Below are positions 34,837 through 42,734 of a stretch of DNA of 64,000 nt, one piece after another; positions within the stretch are counted from its first letter, which is position 1; each line of letters begins with the position of its first letter. Source of the stretch: Stutzerimonas stutzeri (lineage in GTDB: Bacteria > Pseudomonadota > Gammaproteobacteria > Pseudomonadales > Pseudomonadaceae); the NCBI RefSeq assembly GCF_024448895.1, contig NZ_JAMOIC010000014.1, forward strand, positions 1 to 64,000. The letters run 5' to 3'. The notes under the pieces were generated by a model. That model saw nothing but the letters and a program-made list of their open reading frames with translations. It ran no database searches and was not told where the DNA came from. Position numbers and translations under genes: made by a program.

Positions 34837-36056
34837 CGCGGCGTCAACAAACGCGGCAGCGCACGCTCGAAGGTCTGCCGGCCTGCCTTGAACCCCATTA
34901 GCGGCGGGCTGATCTGTGCAATGACCGCCGCTGGCGAAGGTGCATCAAAGACGATGAAGTCCGCCCGACACCCCGGCTGCAGACCGTAATCGGGCAGCCT
35001 GAGCAAACGTGCCGATTCGCTCGACACCCATCCCAGACAATCGAGCAGCTCCATCTCGGTCGATAGTTGGGTCACGTTGGCGAACAGATTGGCCTGCCGC
35101 ACCAGCGAGGCATCGCCGTAGGGCGTGAAAGGGTTGCCGATGTTGTTGGTCGACAGCGAACAGGTCACTCCGCAGCGATGCAAGTGCGCCAGGGGCACAA
35201 CGCCTCGAGGCTTGTCATTGAACCTGTCGCGGGCACCGAGAAACAGATCGGTGGACGGCAATGCGGTCACGCTCACGCCGGCCTGCGCCAACGCACGGGC
35301 AACTTCCTCAAGGTGCGCCAGTGGCAGCGCGGAAAGCTTGGTCACATGGCCCACGGCGACTCGGCCGCCCCATCCATGCAGTCCGGTACAGCGAATCACT
35401 TCGCCGATGGTCATGCCTTCAGGGTTGAGATCGAAATCCAGATGGAAATCCAGGTCGCGGTCATACCGCACCGCCAGCTCGAACAGCCGCCGTATCTGCG
35501 CGCCCGGGTCGCTATCGGTGTAGGGGCAACCGCCAAGCACCTCGGCACCCTCTTCCAGCGCCTGGCACAGCAATCGCTCCGTGCCCGGATTGTTGAGCAT
35601 GCCCTCCTGAGGAAAAACGCAGATTTCCAAGGTGACAGCCCAGGCATAGTCCCGCTTTAGCCGCTGGACCGCGCGAAATCCGGTCAGGCCAATGCCTGGA
35701 TCGATCTCCACGTGCGTGCGCATATGAGTGGTGCCCTGAATGATCGCCTTTTCCAGCACCTGTGCGCCGCGTGCGTAGACGTCGTCCTCGCTGAATGAGG
35801 CCTTGGCAATGCGGGTCTGGACGATGGCTTCGGCCAGCGTGCCCTCGGTCAACTGGCAACGCTCCAGAATGCAGGCCTTATCCAGGTGGATATGGGTTTC
35901 GATCAACCCTGGCAGAACCAGCCGCCCGGCGAGGTCCAGAACCCGAGGCGCGCTGTCGGCGCTGAACCGAGCGACGAAATGGCCGCTCTCGATCAGCAGC
36001 TCGCTCAGCGGATCGGCGGCGCTGCGGCGCGCGTTAATGATGTGCAGTGCGCTCAT
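34833..36056 (-). CDS. Amidohydrolase, cytosine-deaminase-like family
   Basis: A 407-residue TIM-barrel amidohydrolase. The metal motif HxH is ETHIHLDK (His55, His57); later motifs are THVEIDPGIG, FHLDFDLN and VAVGHVTK, in the order of cytosine deaminase and N-isopropylammelide hydrolase (AtzC). The position of the catalytic metal Asp reads LSTNNIGNPFTPYGD, that is Asn-Asn instead of Asp-Asp. It overlaps the ABC transporter gene by four bases, so the imported compound is probably its substrate: a cyclic or acyclic amide/urea of unknown identity. Confidence 0.8.
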   Translation of the reverse strand: MSALHIINARRSAADPLSELLIESGHFVARFSADSAPRVLDLAGRLVLPGLIETHIHLDKACILERCQLTEGTLAEAIVQTRIAKASFSEDDVYARGAQVLEKAIIQGTTHMRTHVEIDPGIGLTGFRAVQRLKRDYAWAVTLEICVFPQEGMLNNPGTERLLCQALEEGAEVLGGCPYTDSDPGAQIRRLFELAVRYDRDLDFHLDFDLNPEGMTIGEVIRCTGLHGWGGRVAVGHVTKLSALPLAHLEEVARALAQAGVSVTALPSTDLFLGARDRFNDKPRGVVPLAHLHRCGVTCSLSTNNIGNPFTPYGDASLVRQANLFANVTQLSTEMELLDCLGWVSSESARLLRLPDYGLQPGCRADFIVFDAPSPAAVIAQISPPLMGFKAGRQTFERALPRLLTPR

Positions 36057-38539
36057 GCGGCCGTCCCATGCCCGAGGTAGGCGGCTTCCAGTTCGCTGTC
36101 ACCGCGCAGCTGTTCAGCCGTACCGGATTTAACGATGCGGCCGGTTTCCAGCACATAGGCGCGATCGGCCACCTGCAGTGCGAGGTTGGCCATCTGATCG
36201 ACCAGCAGCAACGTCACGCCTTCGTCCCGCAGCGCTGCCAAGGCGTCGTACAGCTCACCGATCATCGCGGGTGAAAGCCCCAATGAAGGCTCGTCCAGCA
36301 GGAGAATTTTCGGCTTGGCCATCAGCCCGCGGCCCACCGCCACCATTTGCTGCTCGCCACCGGACAGAAGCCCGGCCGGGCTGTCGATGCGATCACGCAG
36401 GCGGGGAAAACGCTTGAGGATGGCTTCGATTTCCGCCTCGGCATCGAATGCCTCGGTGCGCGAATAGCCGCCCAGCAGCAGATTGTCCCGCACGCTGAGC
36501 TGAGGGAAGACCTGCCGCCCTTCCGGCACCAGCGCCAGCCCTCGCGCCGCGATGGCGCTGGCATCCACGTGCTCGATATTCTCGTTATCCAGCAAGATGG
36601 TGCCCGAGGTGGCGTTGTGAAGTCCCGCCAGACATTTGAGGATGCTCGACTTGCCCGCGCCATTGGCACCAAGGATGGCGATCAGCTCGCCGGGGTTAAC
36701 CACCAGATTGACGCCTTCGACCACCGGCGCCGCGCCGTAATCCACCACCAGATCCTTGATGAACAGGCGCGCGTCACGCGAGCCCGCCCACGGCTCGTCA
36801 CGCTGGGGCGCCTGATAGCTGGTGCCGCCGAGGTACGCGGCCACCACTCGAGGATTGCTGCGGACCTCTTCCGGCAGGCCCCAGGCGATTGGCTTGCCGG
36901 CATCAAGCACCAGGATGCGTTCGGAAACCGCCATCACCAGCGCCATGTCGTGCTCGACCAGAATCACCGCGATGTTGAAACCGGCCAAGACCCTGAACAG
37001 CGCAGCCAGGCTGTCAGTTTCACCGCGACCCAGGCCAGCGGCCGGCTCGTCCAGCAGCAGCACCTTCGGACGCGCCGCGAGTGCGCGGGCGATTTCCACG
37101 AGACGGCGATCCACATGGGGCAAATCATCGGCTGGCGTGTTGACCGAACCGCGATAGCCCACCAGCGACAACAAGTGCATCGCCAGCTCGCGGTGCTCAG
37201 CGCCGGGGCGCCGGAAAATCCCGCCGAGACGGCCTTGCTGCAAGCCGGCAAGGATGTTCTCGAGCACCGTCAGTTCGCCGAACAACTGAGTGGTCTGGTA
37301 GGTACGCGAGATGCCGGCGCGCGCGATTTTCCAGGCCGGCAGACCGGAGACCAGTCCGCCCAGACGGATGCTGCCCGAGTCGGGCGTATAGAACCCGCTG
37401 ATCATGTTCAGCACCGTGGTCTTGCCCGCCCCGTTGGTGCCGATGATGCTGGTGATGCTGCCCGGCGGCGCCTTCAGGCTGACTTTGTCCGCCGCCTGCA
37501 CGCCGCCAAAGCCGATGCTGATGTCCTCGACCTCGAGCCCGGCAGCTTGACGACCCTCACTAAAAAATCTGGCCAGCAGCGCCTGATCGGCAACTGCCGG
37601 CGGCTTCGCCGCGACCGGACGGAACCACAGCCGGGCGAGGCTGCCAAGCACGCCGCGAGGCGCAATCCAGAGCACCACCAGCAGCAGCGCGGAAAACATC
37701 AGCAGGCGGTATTCGGCAAAGTCGGCCAGCATCTCGGGCAGCAGCACGATCAGCAGGGCGCCGAGCAGAGGGCCGAACAGCGTCCCGGCACCGCCTACGA
37801 TCACGGCCAGTACGAACAGGATCGACTGGGAGAAAGGAAAGGAGGCCGGATTGATGAACATCATCAGCGGCGCCACCAACGCACCGGCGAAGCCGGTCAG
37901 CAGTGCCGACAATCCAAAAGCCAGGGTCTTGGTCTGCACCGGGTTGAAACCCAGGGAGCGAGCGGCAATCTCGGATGCCTTGACCGCGCGCATCGCCGTG
38001 CCCCAGCCGCTCTGATGCAGGCGACGATAAAAGGCCAGTGCGATCACCATCATCGCCGTGGCGATCAGCGCCATCAGCACGGCCGGATCCAGCGCGCCTA
38101 ACTCGGGCATGGGAATGCCCATAAGGCCATTGGCACCGCCAGTGAGCCCACGCCATTCGATCAGGCCATGGTGAACCACGAGGGCGAACGCAATGGTGAT
38201 CATCGCCAGATAAGGCCCGGTAACCCGCAACGCCGGAATCGCCAGCAGGGCACCGACGGCCCCGCACAGCAGCGCCGCGGCGGGCATTGCAAGCGCCAGC
38301 GGCAAGCCGGCCATGGTCAGCAGTGCCGAGGCATAAGCGCCAATGGCATAGAAGGCGATGTGACCGAAGGAGATCTGCCCGCTGAGGCCGATCAGGATAT
38401 TCAGCCCGACCCCCACGACCACCGTGAGCGCAAAGAAACTGAAAACCAGCAGCGAGTAACTGTCGAGCATCAGCGAAAGTGCTGTGCCAGCTACTGCCAG
38501 CAGGGCGATGCCCGCCGGGGCAAGAATCGAAGTCTTCAT
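36053..38539 (-). CDS. Fused LivM-LivG-LivF branched-chain-type ABC transporter protein
   Basis: One 828-residue chain joins three normally separate subunits. Residues 1-305 are a LivM-like permease (GLNILIGLSGQISFGHIAFYAIGAY). Residues about 335-575 are a LivG-like ATPase (Walker A GTNGAGKT 367-374, LLLDEP 494-499). Residues about 592-828 are a LivF-like ATPase (Walker A GANGAGKS 624-631, LSGGEQQ 725-731, LLLDEP 746-751). In the LivG part the usual ABC signature is replaced by LPHVDRR (473-479). It overlaps livH and the amidohydrolase by four bases each. Transporters of this HAAT type import amino acids, amides or urea. Confidence 0.9.
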   Translation of the reverse strand: MKTSILAPAGIALLAVAGTALSLMLDSYSLLVFSFFALTVVVGVGLNILIGLSGQISFGHIAFYAIGAYASALLTMAGLPLALAMPAAALLCGAVGALLAIPALRVTGPYLAMITIAFALVVHHGLIEWRGLTGGANGLMGIPMPELGALDPAVLMALIATAMMVIALAFYRRLHQSGWGTAMRAVKASEIAARSLGFNPVQTKTLAFGLSALLTGFAGALVAPLMMFINPASFPFSQSILFVLAVIVGGAGTLFGPLLGALLIVLLPEMLADFAEYRLLMFSALLLVVLWIAPRGVLGSLARLWFRPVAAKPPAVADQALLARFFSEGRQAAGLEVEDISIGFGGVQAADKVSLKAPPGSITSIIGTNGAGKTTVLNMISGFYTPDSGSIRLGGLVSGLPAWKIARAGISRTYQTTQLFGELTVLENILAGLQQGRLGGIFRRPGAEHRELAMHLLSLVGYRGSVNTPADDLPHVDRRLVEIARALAARPKVLLLDEPAAGLGRGETDSLAALFRVLAGFNIAVILVEHDMALVMAVSERILVLDAGKPIAWGLPEEVRSNPRVVAAYLGGTSYQAPQRDEPWAGSRDARLFIKDLVVDYGAAPVVEGVNLVVNPGELIAILGANGAGKSSILKCLAGLHNATSGTILLDNENIEHVDASAIAARGLALVPEGRQVFPQLSVRDNLLLGGYSRTEAFDAEAEIEAILKRFPRLRDRIDSPAGLLSGGEQQMVAVGRGLMAKPKILLLDEPSLGLSPAMIGELYDALAALRDEGVTLLLVDQMANLALQVADRAYVLETGRIVKSGTAEQLRGDSELEAAYLGHGTAA

Positions 38540-39405
38540 ACTTTCACCAGTGTCTTGCTGCCGAACAGTCCATTTGGCCGCACCGCCAGAGCCAGAATGA
38601 CCAGGGCGAACGTGAACAGCTGGGTAAAGGCGGAACCGAAGTACAGGGTCACCACTGCTTCCACCAACCCGAACAGCAGGCCGGCGGCGAACACGCCGCT
38701 GGCGCTACCGATTCCGCCCAGAATCGCCACGGCAAACGCCTTGAGCCCGAACAGCGTGCCCATCTCGGCGCTGACGTTGAACAAGGGCGCGATCAGCAAC
38801 CCCGCCAGGGCTGCGAACACGGCTGACACGGCGAAGGCGATTGCCACAACGCGGTTGACGCGTATGCCCATCAGCCGGGCGGCCACCGGGTTCTGCACGC
38901 AGGCTTCCAGCACCTTGCCCAGCCGCGTGTAACGGCGCACCAGCAGCAGCGCCAGAGCGATGCCGGCGCCGGCCAGCGGAATCAGCATCTGCAGCAGCGA
39001 GATATTCGAACCGAACAGCGCAACGCTGGTGGTCGCCAGCTCGGAGGTGAACTGTCGGGGCTCCTTGCCAAAGGTAAACATCGCCAGGTTATCGACAAGA
39101 ATTCCCGCCGCGACCGTCGCCATCAACCAGGCATCAGAGCCGCACGAATGAAAAGGTCGGACCAGAAAGCGCTCCACCATCAGACCGTAGAGCGCGCATA
39201 GCGACAGGGTCATTGGAATCGCCAGCCAGAGCGGCCAGCCCCAGGTGATATGAAAGCTGTAGCCCAGCACGGCGCCAACCATCATGGCGCTGCCCTGGGC
39301 AAAGTTGACGGTCCGCGAAACCACATAGGTGATGTGGAAACCCAGCGCCAGCAGGGCATACATGCTGCCCAGCCCAAGACCGGTGACGATGGCGGCAGTG
39401 ATCAT
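38536..39405 (-). CDS. livH: Branched-chain-type ABC permease LivH
   Basis: A 289-residue inner-membrane permease with about eight helices and the LivH signatures GLGLGSMYALLALGFHITYVVSRTVNFAQG and GLKAFAVAILGGIGSASG. The start was set at ATG 39405 (MITAAIV) because AAGGAG lies eight bases upstream; an ATG ten codons earlier lacks one. It pairs with the LivM part of the fusion protein to form the channel. It follows the binding-protein gene after 51 bases. Confidence 0.92.
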   Translation of the reverse strand: MITAAIVTGLGLGSMYALLALGFHITYVVSRTVNFAQGSAMMVGAVLGYSFHITWGWPLWLAIPMTLSLCALYGLMVERFLVRPFHSCGSDAWLMATVAAGILVDNLAMFTFGKEPRQFTSELATTSVALFGSNISLLQMLIPLAGAGIALALLLVRRYTRLGKVLEACVQNPVAARLMGIRVNRVVAIAFAVSAVFAALAGLLIAPLFNVSAEMGTLFGLKAFAVAILGGIGSASGVFAAGLLFGLVEAVVTLYFGSAFTQLFTFALVILALAVRPNGLFGSKTLVKV

Positions 39406-39456
39406 GAAGACAGCTCCTTGCAGCCGCTCCGTCAATGACGGAGCGGCCGGCTCAGG

Positions 39457-40644
39457 TCAGGGTTGCAGGGGAACGATCTGGCCGTCGACGAAATGGGTGA
39501 ACAGGTAATCGTCCGGTCCCAGGGCATCATGCTTTTCGGCGTTGAAGGGTTTGCTGTACTGCTTGATCAGGCCGTCGTACTGCTCGATGGCATAAAAGCC
39601 GTCGCGCACTTCGCTGCCCTTCACCGATCCGGCTTTCTCGATTGCCAGCGCAGCCAGGTGCATGCCGTCGTAGGCATTGGCGATACCGACCGCCGGGGTC
39701 ACATCAGCAATCGTCTTGATTGCGGGATAGCGTTTTTTCAAGGCAGCCATGACCGCGTCGCCCTTGGCACTGTTCTGCTCGCCAAATACGTAGGTCTGGA
39801 TGAAATGCACACGGCTGGCGTTGGGGCCGGCCAGCTCGCTGAAACGACCACCTGCCGGGCCCCAGTGGGAAACCACCGGCACGTCCCAGTTCATGCGGTC
39901 GAGCGACTTGACCACCTGCGCCGAGGGCCCGACGTTGCCTACCATCAACAGGGCATCCGCACCGGCGTTTTTCAGCCGAGTCAGCTGCGGCACCACGTCG
40001 AGGTCACTGTCCTCGATGCGCTCGATACCGGCGTAGGGCATGTCGCGCTTTTCCAGCGCCGCGCGAAAACCGAGCTCGTTGGATTCACCCCAAGGGTTGT
40101 TCACCAAAATCATGCCGGGCTTCTGCATGCCTTTCTGCTTGACGCCGTACTCCACCAGCGCCTCGTCGACCAGTTCGTCCACGGCGGAGACACGGAACAC
40201 GTAGTTGTCCTTGGCACCGTTTCGGGTGATACCCGTACCGGCGGCCCAGACGCCCATGAACGGCACCTTGAGTTGATTGGCAAGTGGCACGATGGCCAGC
40301 GAAACCGGTGTGTCCAGGCCGCCGAACAGCACCGCGACCTTTTCTCGTTGGATCAACTCGCGGGCCGCCAGCATGCCTTTGGCGGGATTGCTTTCGTCGT
40401 CGCGGCGAATCAGCTCCACCGGCCGGCCGAGAATGCCACCTGCTGCATTGAGTTCGTCGATGGCCACGTTCAAACCACGGGTCAACGCCTCGCCAGACTT
40501 GGCTGACTGGCCGGAAAGCGCCGCAACCAGGCCAATCTTGATGGGCTCCTCAGCGTTGGCCTGACCCAGCAGACACAGGCCGAGAGCACTGACTGCTGCC
40601 ACTTTTGGGCATAGCCGAAATAGGGATCTCGAAAGCTTGAACAT
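39457..40644 (-). CDS. Branched-chain-type ABC substrate-binding protein
   Basis: A 395-residue periplasmic protein. A signal peptide of about 31 residues ends ANA-EE. The mature part is a type 1 periplasmic binding fold beginning IKIGLVAALSGQSAKSGEALTRGLNVAIDELNAAGGILGRPVELI. It captures the substrate for the LivH/LivMGF importer; the family binds leucine, amides, urea or aromatic acids. It is the first gene of the operon ending in the amidohydrolase, and paired TTGCTAGCAA-type sites lie directly upstream. Confidence 0.92.
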   Translation of the reverse strand: MFKLSRSLFRLCPKVAAVSALGLCLLGQANAEEPIKIGLVAALSGQSAKSGEALTRGLNVAIDELNAAGGILGRPVELIRRDDESNPAKGMLAARELIQREKVAVLFGGLDTPVSLAIVPLANQLKVPFMGVWAAGTGITRNGAKDNYVFRVSAVDELVDEALVEYGVKQKGMQKPGMILVNNPWGESNELGFRAALEKRDMPYAGIERIEDSDLDVVPQLTRLKNAGADALLMVGNVGPSAQVVKSLDRMNWDVPVVSHWGPAGGRFSELAGPNASRVHFIQTYVFGEQNSAKGDAVMAALKKRYPAIKTIADVTPAVGIANAYDGMHLAALAIEKAGSVKGSEVRDGFYAIEQYDGLIKQYSKPFNAEKHDALGPDDYLFTHFVDGQIVPLQP

Positions 40645-40662
40645 GAGGCGACACTCCTGATA

Positions 40663-40691
40663 GCTAGCATTTGTACGAACTTTGCTAGCAA
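40663..40691. promoter_or_regulatory. Candidate GntR operator pair before the ABC operon
   Basis: TAGCTAGCA (core 40663-40668) and the ten-base palindrome TTGCTAGCAA (40682-40691), with cores 21 bases apart (two helical turns). It lies 19-47 bases before the binding-protein ATG and within the divergent gap to the NTF2-like gene, so it may govern both directions. Confidence 0.5.
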
Positions 40692-40821
40692 AGTGGGTGC
40701 CATAGGCGGCAGACGCTCTGAATCAGTCACTTAGGCCGGCATAGCGCTGCTACACGCACGCTTTTCGTGCGCCCCGCACCGATTACAAGCAATAGCTGAC
40801 ATCCATTCAGGAGATCTCGAT

Positions 40822-41220
40822 ATGAAATATGAAAACGAAGCGGTCCAGATTGTTAGCGATTTTCTGGAGGCCTCGATGGCGCCCGACCCGGTCAGAGCGG
40901 CGGGCTACATGTCGGCAGACGTCAACATCACCTTCACCGGCGGCCGTACGATGCCCAGTGCCAAGGAGATCACCGCCTTCAACGCGGGCCGCTATCGCTG
41001 GGTAAAGAAGCAGTTGGGGCAGTTCGACTGGACCGAACATCAGGACCACACCGTGGTGTACTCCAACGGCACGCTGTACGGCGAATGGCCTGACGGGAGC
41101 ACGTTCTCCGGCAACCGCTATCTCGACCGTTTCGAAGTTCGCCAGGGCAAGATCACGCGGATGGATGTCTGGAACGACAGCGCCGAATGGATCCTGACGC
41201 CATCGATCGCCAAGCCCTGA
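40822..41220 (+). CDS. NTF2-like (SnoaL-type) small protein
   Basis: 132 residues with the cone-shaped NTF2 fold pattern: an N-terminal helix (VQIVSDFLEASMAPDPVRAAGYMSAD), strands VNITFTGGRTM and TVVYSNGTLYGEWPDG, then RYLDRFEVRQGKITRMDVWND. Family members are isomerases, cyclases or ligand-binding proteins. It is divergent from the ABC operon and shares its candidate operator region, so it may act in the same pathway (HpxZ and AtzH, also NTF2-like, accompany amide-degrading enzymes), but this is inference. GGAG precedes the ATG by eight bases. Confidence 0.7.
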   Translation: MKYENEAVQIVSDFLEASMAPDPVRAAGYMSADVNITFTGGRTMPSAKEITAFNAGRYRWVKKQLGQFDWTEHQDHTVVYSNGTLYGEWPDGSTFSGNRYLDRFEVRQGKITRMDVWNDSAEWILTPSIAKP

Positions 41221-41386
41221 CCCGAACGCAGAAATACAGTTGAGGCGCGGTGAGGCAGTACAGATGACTACTGCCGCAAACTGAACCGGCACAATTCAAA
41301 GTGCCTGTGACTGTAACCCGACCCCGTCAGCACGCGACTCTATCTGCCCATAACCCATCCCCGTTCAACGCGGGAAGGAGCGGCTC

Positions 41387-41587
41387 ATGGAGCGCGTACT
41401 GACTCGGAGAGACACACCCGTAATTGGCTTGCCGTCGTTGCGCCGGACCTTGCAACTACTAAGGTTCTGGCAGCAGCGGGCACGTACCCGCCGGCAGTTG
41501 GCGGCGCTCGACGATCATCAGCTGGCCGACATCGGCATCAGCCCAAGCGAGCGGATGCATGAGCTGGACAAGCCCTTCTGGCGCTGA
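41387..41587 (+). CDS. DUF1127 (YjiS-like) small protein
   Basis: 66 residues, Arg-rich, ending with the DUF1127 signature (WQQRARTRRQLAALDDHQLADIGISPSE). Short DUF1127 proteins are cytosolic and stress- or phosphate-linked in several bacteria, with RNA-related effects reported in alphaproteobacteria. A strong ribosome-binding site (GGGAAGGAGCGGCTC) precedes the ATG. It lies 106 bases before the DUF2388 series. Confidence 0.85.
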   Translation: MERVLTRRDTPVIGLPSLRRTLQLLRFWQQRARTRRQLAALDDHQLADIGISPSERMHELDKPFWR

Positions 41588-41693
41588 AATGGCGCTTCCA
41601 GGCAATGGCGTCGAGCCGTAAGCTGAACGGCATGCCCGATCCGAGGGTCATAGCGGCTATCGGCGGCAATTCGCGTCCAGCCTGGAGAACCCC

Positions 41694-42011
41694 ATGAACA
41701 AATATCTGTTGTCAGTTGCCACCGCAGCCTGCCTGGTAGCCGGGACCGCATCGGCGGGAAGCATCACCGGTACCATCGACGCCATCGGCGCCTCGCTGGT
41801 GAATACCGTGGAAGGGACCTCAGACATCACCTCGAATCTGGGCGATGACAAACTGGTACTGGATGCGAAGGACGATGCGGCCCGCTTCGTTGCCAGCAAT
41901 GGCGAAGCGCGCGGCGCGCAACTTGAAGCGGCGTTGCAGCACATCCGCACCCAGGCCCCGAGCCTGCAGGCAACCGATCTGCAATTGGCCGGCGCAATCC
42001 TCGCGCTCTGA
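41694..42011 (+). CDS. DUF2388 exported protein, copy 1
   Basis: 105 residues. A signal peptide (MNKYLLSVATAACLVAGTASA) is followed by the DUF2388 core: TSDITSNLGDDKLVLDAKDDAARFVASNGEARGAQLEAAL and a C-terminal ATDLQLAGAILAL. The family is almost confined to pseudomonads and has no known function. Three paralogues lie in tandem here, ahead of a DUF4105 gene. Confidence 0.85.
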   Translation: MNKYLLSVATAACLVAGTASAGSITGTIDAIGASLVNTVEGTSDITSNLGDDKLVLDAKDDAARFVASNGEARGAQLEAALQHIRTQAPSLQATDLQLAGAILAL

Positions 42012-42093
42012 TCGCAATGCAGTGAGCGCAGCGCTGGCTCTGGAGCTGGCGTTTCGCTAGCCTTGGCGGCTGTTTATCGGTTCCAGGATTCAC

Positions 42094-42387
42094 ATGCGTT
42101 CGCTCTATCTTGCACTTCTCGGCTGCTGCATCTGCAGCAGCGCCCAGGCGTTCGACAGCCTGACCGCCGGGACCGTCGTCTCCAGCTATGTCGCCAGTCA
42201 GGTGACAAGCGCGCCCTTCGACAACAAGCTCATCCTCGACTCGCGTGAAGACGCGGCTGGTTTCGTCGCCAGCCACGGCGACCTCCGTGCGGCGCGCCTG
42301 GAGGCGGCCTTGCTCTGGTTGCGTGAGCAGCAGCCGGAATTGGCAGCGAGCGACCTTGAACTGGCCGAAGCAATCCTCGTCCAATGA
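42094..42387 (+). CDS. DUF2388 exported protein, copy 2
   Basis: 97 residues. A signal peptide ends SSAQA-FD. The core DNKLILDSREDAAGFVASHGDLRAARLEAALLWLREQ and C-terminus ASDLELAEAILVQ match copy 1 position by position. AGGA lies five bases before the ATG. It is 27 bases ahead of copy 3. Confidence 0.85.
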   Translation: MRSLYLALLGCCICSSAQAFDSLTAGTVVSSYVASQVTSAPFDNKLILDSREDAAGFVASHGDLRAARLEAALLWLREQQPELAASDLELAEAILVQ

Positions 42388-42413
42388 CCCACTCCGTTTT
42401 CCAGAGAAGACTC

Positions 42414-42734
42414 ATGAATTTCAAGCTGATCGCCGTGCCTTTCGCACTTTTCCTCCTCGCCAGCGGCGCTCAGGCGCAGACGCTGGTCGCCACCAGCAAC
42501 ATCGTCGTCAACGCACTGGATCGCAGCATCAATTTCACCTCTGACGTCACCAGCCGCATCAGTGACATGAAGGTCGTCAGTGAAGCCCGTGATGAAGCTG
42601 CCGGCTTCGTAGCCAGCGGTGGCGAGATACGTGGCGCACGCCTGGAAGCCGCGCTCAGTAGCCTGCGCAGCGCCTTCCCGGAAGCGCAGCAGGCCAGTGA
42701 CCTCGTACTTGCCGAAGCCATCCTCGCGCAGTGA
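42414..42734 (+). CDS. DUF2388 exported protein, copy 3
   Basis: 106 residues. A signal peptide ends ASGAQA-QT. The core is TSDVTSRISDMKVVSEARDEAAGFVASGGEIRGARLEAALSSL, ending ASDLVLAEAILAQ. The start was placed at ATG 42414 where a signal peptide begins; an ATG ten codons upstream overlaps the copy 2 stop. The stop overlaps the GTG start of the DUF4105 gene by four bases, so the two products are translationally coupled. Confidence 0.84.
   Translation: MNFKLIAVPFALFLLASGAQAQTLVATSNIVVNALDRSINFTSDVTSRISDMKVVSEARDEAAGFVASGGEIRGARLEAALSSLRSAFPEAQQASDLVLAEAILAQ

Noticed and set aside
36347-38101. 584-codon plus-strand open frame across the LivMGF fusion gene
   Set aside because: It is antisense to a gene with intact domains and is rich in His, Arg and Gln without any motif; long antisense frames are normal at this GC content.
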